Of a stretch of DNA of 64,000 nucleotides, positions 57,480-64,000 are shown piece after piece. Position 1 is the stretch's first letter. The number at the start of each line of letters is the position of its first letter. The stretch is from Selaginella tamariscina (lineage: Eukaryota; Streptophyta; Lycopodiopsida; Selaginellales; Selaginellaceae): positions 269,001 through 333,000 of the forward strand of contig PUQB01000009.1 in the NCBI GenBank assembly GCA_003024785.1. Direction: 5' to 3'. Made by a program: the position numbers and the translations under genes. A model generated the notes under the pieces. That model saw nothing but the letters and a program-made list of their open reading frames with translations, did not search any database and was not told the DNA's origin.

Positions 57480-58290
57480 TAATGGGGATTAAAGACACAA
57501 CTTAATACGGGATGCACTGCCAAGGACATCTAAGGCCCTTAATGAGGATTGAACTTGTAGCTTTATATGGGAGGCTCTGTCAAGGCAACAATAAAAATTG
57601 AATTCAATGTTGCCCATGTTAAATATTAAATTCGAGGTTGCACCCAACAATAAAAATTGAATTCAAAATGTCCATGTTAAATATCAAATTCAAGGTTATA
57701 CTTAATAAGAATCAAACTTGCCCAATGAAATTGAATTCGCAACCTTGAACTAAATGCACAATTATTAATTTGAATATTGAATTCACAATCTTGAATAGGG
57801 CACCATCCTTAAAATTCAATTCTAATCAAATTAAATTCAAAGTTGTAACTAACAAGTAATTCAGAATATATATTATTTGAGGATCAAATTTAAAGCCACT
57901 CGAATTAAATTCGAAGTTGTAACTAATAAGTTATTCACAATAACTTAAAATTAAAATTAAAGTCATTCTAATTAAATTCAAAATTATAACTAATAAGTAG
58001 TTTTGAAAATAAACTTGCATTTATATAAATTAAATTCGAAGTCACTCTAATTAAACTCAAAATTTATAATTAATAATTAATTTAAGGATAATTTAGTGAG
58101 ATGCACCATCATTGGCACCAAGGATGAAGCATCTCATTTGAAGCACCAATGAGGAGGATCAAATTTGAGGCTGCTTGTATTAAACTCAAAGTCGCAGTTA
58201 ATAAAGGATTGAAATTGTAGTTTTGGATGGAAAGACAATGTCCTTGATGTCAAGGAGGAAGCATCTCATTTAATACTCAATGAGGATTGA
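57480..58290. repeat. degenerate AT-rich tandem repeats
   Basis: Variants of AATTAAATTCAAAGTTGTAA followed by CTAATAAGTA recur at about 60-75-bp spacing through 57620-58080. Before and after them, GAGGATTGAACTTGTAG-type phrases repeat near 57545, 58140 and 58270. Strong divergence; origin unknown. Confidence 0.7.
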
Positions 58291-58379
58291 ACTTATGTTG
58301 AGGACAACATTTTGTACATATTTAATAAATTTTACTTAGATTTTATTTAAAATGTAAGGCCACGTATATGGATGTGCTG

Positions 58380-58800
58380 ATGTGCAGTCTGACATGTTAG
58401 CATGGCAGTCTGAACGTTTATGTAGCGCTCAACACACACATTAGACACACTCAATCTGACGTGACTAGCGTGACGTTCTCTCACTGTTTGTATGATCAGT
58501 GTCATATCTACTGGCTTTCCATACAGATTGATGATGTTTGTCTGTATCTGACTTTCTATTTGATCTGATGTATTAAAACGATGTGCTTCCCATAGAACAA
58601 AAGCAATTGACAAACTATGGAAGAAACAACATTTCTTTTTATCTTTAATCTAACTTATATAAAGAAAGTTGTACAAGTGAGATTTCATTGCTTGGTTTAG
58701 TAAATAATAATAATAAGGTGGTGGTGGTGGTGGTTGGTGATAAAGGCCACTTTCTTAATCAGATGAAAAGTACGAAATAACACAAACAGTGAGTTTTTTA
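58380..58800. repeat. second copy of the dispersed repeat at 12940-13315
   Basis: 58430-58560 is the inverted equivalent of 13175-13310, and 58610-58790 the direct equivalent of 12970-13155. The (GGT)n stretch at 58720-58737 is longer here. An ORF at 58347-58613 (minus) reads through it and has no domain. Confidence 0.65.
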
Positions 58801-59141
58801 CATTATGATAAGAAAAACAAATAAGTCACATACGTGTAACCTTGGGCTTATACCCATGAAAGAATAAGTTGGTATATGAACACACATAAGCTTAACAATG
58901 GAATGTGTATTGTTATATAATTATATATCGTTTATATTAAAAACTTATAAGTATAATATTATGGTTCGTGCATATGTATAGTCCTATTTCTTAATAATAT
59001 TAATAATTTTGAATATTTAATTAGCATTTTTTAATATTAAAAAAATATTCTTTAAAATAATATATGTTTAAAGAAAGATTTAAATATATATTATTAAATA
59101 ATTAATTAAAATTAAAATTTAAGAATACCCATTTTAATTAT
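58801..59141. other. AT-rich spacer
   Basis: No feature could be recognised. Confidence 0.6.
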
Positions 59142-59149
59142 AACGTCAC

Positions 59150-59690
59150 CTTGAAGTAACTTCTTGGAACTTACAACTTAGCAAAGAACGAAAATTGTGG
59201 ACTGCAGTAAGTACTGGTTACAGTAAAACTTGTTAAAATCAAGTCCTGCTTTTGCTGCAGTCTCTCTAAGTTTGAAATAATGATGGCTGGAAGTTTTGGA
59301 CTGCGAGTATTACCACACTGCATCACCATAGCCATCCCTGGATCCGTTATAATACGTATGCGATTACATAATCATCTGGCTGCTTATCAAATCGAGCTAC
59401 CTGCATTAGCATAAGTCATATTAATAATGCAGATATCTTTATATGAAAAACAAAAAATAAATAAATCTATCATTATTTACGATGCTCTAGGTTCTGTACA
59501 AAGTTTTATGATATTTCGGGTGACAAAGCCGCCATCAGGCATTTGCAACTCTCCAACTCAGCTTGCCAGTCAGTTTATCCTTAGTTTATATGGACTTAAC
59601 AATCATAAATACCAAACAATTCACATCGGATGAGCTGCATGTTTCGGCATTTGCAATCTCCTACTTAATTTGAAATGCTATCCTAACAGC
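59150..59690 (-). pseudogene. violaxanthin de-epoxidase family pseudogene, copy 2
   Basis: Minus-strand equivalent of copy 1. In broken frames it gives IYDC-VH, DKLTGKLSWRV, PDGGFVTRNI (lost in copy 1), an intron-like gap ending GCTAATGCAG, ARFDKQPDDYV, a degraded [23 protein letters not shown] and [12 protein letters not shown]. The whole Cys-rich domain and the lipocalin start are deleted. Each copy keeps pieces that the other lacks, so both came from one intron-bearing gene and decayed separately. Confidence 0.83.
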
Positions 59691-59870
59691 CTCCACATTG
59701 GATGGATCCAAGGAACCTCATTTCTTTTTCTTTGAACTGCTTGAACTCCTTGCTTGCATATGTGTACAAATATAGGCCAAATGAATCTGCAGATATGAAC
59801 AACAGCAATGGTTACTTATACGGGACGTAGGTCGACTGTACGGTACCAGTCCTCGAAGTACAGTAAGCAG
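59683..59870 (-). repeat. upstream segment of VDE copy 2, inverted match to 11400-11660
   Basis: Shares the CAGTCGACCTACGTCCCGT region, the CTGCAGATTCATTTGG region and the ATCCATCCAA-GTGGAGG region with copy 1. The duplicated unit is thus at least 1.2 kb. Confidence 0.7.
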
Positions 59871-60165
59871 ATACAACATGGTTATATTGAATTTGAAGCA
59901 TATACATAGGGATGTACACATAGATGATAACACACACACACCATACACACATAAAACATATGTATACACATGAAGCATAAGGATGTCACTACTTTAACGT
60001 ATGAAATCGAATTCATTAATATTTGACAAAGTAAATGGCCGCACACTAATTATTCTCACTGAAGTTTTGTGGTCGGAGCAAAGAGGGTTGATAAACAAAG
60101 CTGCGCATGTATCTATACAAAACCAACAAAGTAATGAATAATAAATAAAAAACATTAGATTGCTT

Positions 60166-61378
60166 TTATATTTTAATATAGTTTAATAATGATATTATTA
60201 TCAACTGAATCCTTAAAATGTATGTACCTGAAGTTAGCATTCTGAATTTGCTGCCAACTATGTTTATTAAGTCGTATACCACTATTGAATATAAGGTAAT
60301 ATTATCTTCCATGCAGCCTTTGTTGCCCGCTACATTATTGGTTCGGTTTTTCCGTCCCCGGTTTCCCCTCTTCTTCGCCGGCTGCGCTTTTGACCCACTG
60401 CTAAAGCATACCAAGTTATATCCCATGCTGCTACGATTAGTATCAGTAAAATACTCAAATCTTCTCAAGTCACAAGACTCAAGTTCTTTGGATGCAATTA
60501 ACTGGAGATTCCCACAATTCTCAATTTTCCAAACCGCATATTCAAGATGAAGTTTACAAACCCCGTATTTAAGATGAAGTTTACAAGGAACCTCCAAATA
60601 TCCAGTACAAATGCGAGTAGATTGCTCTTTTAGCTGGTGCGAGAAAGCTATTCTGCTGGTGTGAAGCGTTTTAAAACGCAAGTTAGGGTTATGAACATCG
60701 ATCCAGCAATTATTTTCGACATCATAGATACGCGAATACATATCCAATGCTATTTCCTTGACCTGCTTGATCTGAGTTGTCCAAGTCTTTGTCTTTGAAT
60801 CAAATACATCACAATAGACAGTATGATATTCACTACGATAACCGTATTCTACGTCTGCAGTTATCACTACAACCTTGTAAGATCCGACGTTTGAATCAGC
60901 GTGCAAAGAGATGGCATAATTAGTGCAGTTTAAATACGATAATACTATGTCTAGAGTAGGCAAACAAACCCAATCCCAAGTTAAGGGGTTCCCCACCGCC
61001 AGACCACGTACTCCAGCCTTGTTATCCCACAACTTGGCACACACTAACCCATTCGAACATGCTTCGAACATATACCTATAATCAAATATGAAGTAACCAG
61101 GTAATGATAAGCCTTTGATATTCCCGGTCAAGGGGTTTCCATACGTCGATTGATCTACAGTTCTGTAAAAGAATCAACTCAGACAGTGGTGGATCTTCAC
61201 AGGGTGAAATCTTAGTTAAGAACCATGAAGATTTAATCATTGAATTCCATACTTTCGAAACTGCCTTGCATCTCATTAGAGTCTGAGCATTACAATGACA
61301 AAGAATGCTTGAAACTACATCAATCACATGGCCGATCCCACTGGCTTGATTATGCTTTGCTTTCCTCTTCCTGCCCAT
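60166..61378 (-). pseudogene. F-box protein gene with one frameshift (possibly still a gene)
   Basis: F-box proteins are substrate receptors of SCF ubiquitin ligases. The first frame (61378-61082) starts MGRKRKAKHNQASGIG and has a degenerate F-box, VIDVVSSILCHCNAQTLMRC then KAVSKVWNSMIKSSWF (residues 18-52). The second frame, from 61131, carries YGNPLTGNIKGLSLPGYFIF, FEACSNGLVCAKLWDNKAGV, RGLAVGNPLTWDWVCLPTLD and VEYGYRSEYHTVYCDVFDSK, typical of the substrate-binding half of plant F-box proteins; it ends with a Lys/Arg/Asn-rich tail. The frames must join near 61130-61160, which needs a one-base indel or sequencing error; no sensible intron solves it. A second, broken copy is at 63858. The long clean second frame (321 codons) argues for recent function. 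Confidence 0.75.
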
Positions 61379-61664
61379 GTTAACTAGACGGCTCTAAACC
61401 CTAACACCTAAACCCTAGCTTTTGCATATACCATGGTATAAGTTTTATATATATATATATACATACTGTATATACACATGTCTATATAACTTATATATTG
61501 TCCACAACCAAGATGGGTCGTATTGTCTTCCACGATTTAAAACAGTTCAAGGTTATCGATTTCCAAAATGTTCACATATATGTAACATGAAATGCTTTCC
61601 ACTTCGTAGTATCGTGAATCATACGCATGTCAACATATGTATATAAAGTGAAAGGGACACATAC
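61379..61664. other. region upstream of the F-box gene
   Basis: Contains (TA)n at 61448-61461 and CTCTAAACCCTAACACCTAA next to the start codon, a telobox-like motif (AAACCCTA) often found in plant promoters and 5' UTRs. Promoter function is inferred. Confidence 0.45.
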
Positions 61665-61666
61665 TA

Positions 61667-62418
61667 CAGTAGAACCTGTGTAAATTAAACACTTTGGGAC
61701 TGAGAATAATGTTTAATTTAGAGGGTGTTTTAAACAAGTGAGGTAAAATACACAGCATATAATACTGTACTGTAATATTTCTCTGTATTGAGGACATTGC
61801 ATAAGATGTCCTTGAAGAGGAGCTCAGTGACAATGAGGTCACTCAGGATTTGCAATCCCAAGTCCAACAACTTGGCTACCAGAACCCATGGCCATCAACT
61901 TTCTACTTCCGGAGGAGGAAGTTGTTGCCTTTGTGCCAACAGTCAATGACCTCGTCAAAGACTACCTCCATGCTTATGAACCTACTGCATATGATGCCAA
62001 GGGTGTAGATGATGACAATATTAAACCAGTCGATGTCACTTCTTATGAGGCACTTAAGATGTTTGAGTTTTTGAAGACATTCTGGCTATAGCAAGATGAG
62101 CACAGCGTAGACTTCATTGTAACCCTCCACGATACAAAGGACAAGGCTGACACATTAGCTGAAACAAAAGTCTATTTCTGACTTCTTTCTTCATGTTTAA
62201 TATTCTTTTATTGGTCAAAATAAGTTAGATTATCTCTTTTCATGTGTTATATATAAGAAAATTTAATTTAGAAAATTATGGGGACTAATTGCATAGTGTT
62301 TAATTTTTTAAATTTTAGAGGGTTTTTAATTTAAGTTATGGGCCGGTCAGGACCGTGATTTTATTTAATTTATAGAGGGTTTTAATTTACATAGGTTTAA
62401 TTTAGACAGGTTCTACTG
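61667..62418 (+). mobile_element. pogo/Tigger-like DNA transposon, internally deleted
   Basis: Termini CAGTAGAACCTGTGTAAATT and its inverted partner AATTTAGACAGGTTCTACTG differ by one base in the first 20, flanked by TA (61665-61666 and 62419-62420), the Tc1/mariner/pogo target duplication. 752 bp long with only the C-terminal end of a transposase. Subterminal TTTAATTTAGAGGGT-type repeats occur at both ends. Confidence 0.87.
61790..62180 (+). pseudogene. C-terminal transposase fragment of the pogo-like element
   Basis: LLPEEEVVAFVPTVNDLVKD, then VDVTSYEALKMFEFLKTFWL, and after a stop DEHSVDFIVTLHDTKDKADT. The acidic stretch followed by EAL-x-x-LxxLxxF resembles the tail of CENP-B/jerky/Tigger transposases. 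The DNA-binding and DDE parts are absent. Confidence 0.65.
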
Positions 62419-62420
62419 TA

Positions 62421-63805
62421 TAGCGTGTCTTTTTAAGTCTTTGTTAGATAGTAACAACCGAAAAACTTAAGAGTTTGTATTGAACTGCTAAGTAAAGCCT
62501 TAACCATACCCTAATTATTTTCTAATTACCCTTAATTAAGCCTTAAGTAAAGCATTCTCTTTTAAAAGATTATTTATTTATGTCTGAGCTTAACTAAACC
62601 CTAATTTATATCTCTTATTAAAAGGTAGTTTAAAAAAATAAACAAAAGCCGTTTAATGTACCTCACCAGCATTTTTGATAAACCCTATTAAATCGTTGCT
62701 GGGTGTTTTTATTCTGTGCGTGTTTCAATGCGCTCTATGATTCTAATTCAGATGTTCTTCCAATTTCAAATCTAGAAAACTATAAAACCCATCTCAGATT
62801 AAACTAGGACAACAAATACACATATGTACACATGGATATATAAATATTACTATTTAATTTTGCATTGTAAAGCACTAAATATGAAGGGAAACTATATTAT
62901 AAATACATATGTATGTATAAATATATACATTTAATTATATACATGTATGTGCATACACTTGTATAAAGGAATTTCAATTCAAGAACATATGCACATATAT
63001 TACACACACACACACACACACATATATATGCGTAATCAATCTTATGATTATATATTTTCATTTATAATAAAGAATATCTTATTATAACTTATTAATTTAT
63101 TTAATAATATATAATACATTGTAACTTATATGCATAAGTTATACATATAAGTTACAAATTATTATATAAATTAATAAGTTATAATAATGCGTGAAAGAAC
63201 GTTATCAAACATGACAAGTCCCTTGTCTCGCACCCAAGAGGATAAAATACATTAAAAGAAAAGTTACAAAACTCATACTACTTTAAGACTTTGGTTTAGT
63301 ATTTGGGCTCCATCTCTGGTATTGTAGAGATCATGACTATCTTTTGACTTAATTTTTTAATAATATACCACTTGAATTAAAGTTTTTTGTTGTATATACT
63401 AAAATATTCCTAAAATACTGCGAAATTATTTTGCATTTAACTTTGTGACCACGAGTGTATTTTCTGAACTGGATATACACACATACGGTAGATTTGCTGG
63501 TTTAAATAAATGCAGGGTTTAATATAGGTTTTTGGTTGTATTTATATATTTTTTGTCCTAATTTATTAATATATCAAATATTTGAGTTTATTTAAAAGAT
63601 TTCATCTTCAAGTGTATAGTTTCCCTAATCTTTCTTTACCTTAACAAACAGAATTTCCGTATAAACATATTAAAACATTCTTATAAGATGAAATATATAA
63701 ACAATTAATCAAATATATGTATGCATAAATTATGCTTATAGATGTAAATTTATGTCTTTTACTATCATAATTAACTTATAAAATTATAATTGATTAACTA
63801 CTCTA

Positions 63806-63847
<42 letters not shown>

Positions 63848-63857
63848 CAATTCACAG
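62421..63857. other. AT-rich spacer with microsatellites
   Basis: No gene is recognised. (CA)n lies at 63002-63022 and (TG)n at 63810-63840. Palindromic TTATAACTTATTAATTTATT / AATAAGTTATAA segments near 63080-63190 could fold. Confidence 0.6.
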
Positions 63858-64000
63858 TGGTTCACAGGGTGTGAAATCTTGGCTAAGAACCATGAAGATT
63901 TAATCATTGAATTCCATACTTTTGAAAACTGCCTTGCATCTCATTAGAGTCTGAGCATTACAATGACAAAGAATGCCTTGAGACTACATCTATCACATGG
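63858..64000 (-). pseudogene. second F-box copy, partial and frameshifted
   Basis: Matches 61196-61335 of the first copy on the same strand at high identity (HVIDVV start and the CSDSNEMQGS region). Relative to copy 1 it has one extra T in the SFQKYG region, which shifts the frame. Similarity ends abruptly at 63858, at CACCCTGTGAA, where copy 1 continues; beyond lies (TG)n. The rest of the copy leaves the window. Confidence 0.83.

Noticed and set aside
60218..60550. 110-codon plus-strand ORF
   Set aside because: It is antisense to the well-supported F-box substrate-binding domain.
61130..61160. An intron explaining the F-box frame change
   Set aside because: A TTTTACAG acceptor exists, but the nearest donor would give an intron under 40 bp and create a stop at the join.
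1..64000. tRNA, rRNA or microRNA genes
   Set aside because: No cloverleaf with conserved A and B boxes and no rRNA segment was recognised by eye; a covariance-model search would be needed to exclude small RNAs.

Overview
This is nuclear DNA from a land plant. It carries a plant-specific NAC transcription factor gene, two wrecks of the chloroplast enzyme violaxanthin de-epoxidase (VDE), an F-box gene with a partial second copy, and long AT-rich spacers full of (CA)n, (TA)n and (CT)n microsatellites. Most of the window is retrotransposon. The repeat load suggests a large plant genome; a fern or other non-angiosperm is possible, but I cannot assign the species.

Layout. 1-6.5 kb: spacer and a NAC gene of the ATAF/SNAC type on the minus strand, with one very short intron. 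6.5-9.4 kb: a decayed Ty3/gypsy element (A, minus). 11.3-12.6 kb: VDE pseudogene copy 1 (plus). 14.7-15.8 kb: a diverged LTR-like block with short tandem repeats. 18.9-21.2 kb: Ty1/copia relic (minus). 23.35-24.26 kb: a clean solo LTR with a 5-bp target duplication. 25.1-26.1 kb: a ~144-bp CA/CT-rich tandem array.

26.1-53.1 kb is one nest of retrotransposons. Chromovirus E (26149-53106) sits inside the CA/CT-rich array. Element D (28824-49540), a Ty3/gypsy element of the non-chromovirus (Athila/Tat-like) type with extra zinc knuckles and an extra ORF after integrase, sits inside the reverse transcriptase of E. Two copies of one chromodomain family sit in D: B (29187-35359, plus) in D's 5' LTR, and C (37113-41794, minus) in D's gag; both have perfect 5-bp target duplications. 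A GC-rich solo-LTR-like block (44039-44725) splits D's reverse transcriptase. C has lost the whole reverse transcriptase/RNase H segment. B and C share a 13-nt complementarity between the site just after the 5' LTR and the predicted RNA start, as expected for Tf1/sushi-type self-priming instead of tRNA priming.

53.1-64 kb: the rest of the CA/CT array, AT-rich spacer, an unassigned ORF, a copia fragment whose integrase segment has grown into a six-unit tandem repeat, degenerate repeats, VDE pseudogene copy 2 (minus, inverted relative to copy 1), an F-box gene with one frameshift, a pogo/Tigger-like DNA transposon with TA duplications, and a broken second F-box copy at the window edge. The likely functional host genes are the NAC gene and possibly the F-box gene. 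All transposon ORFs seen here carry stops, frameshifts or deletions.
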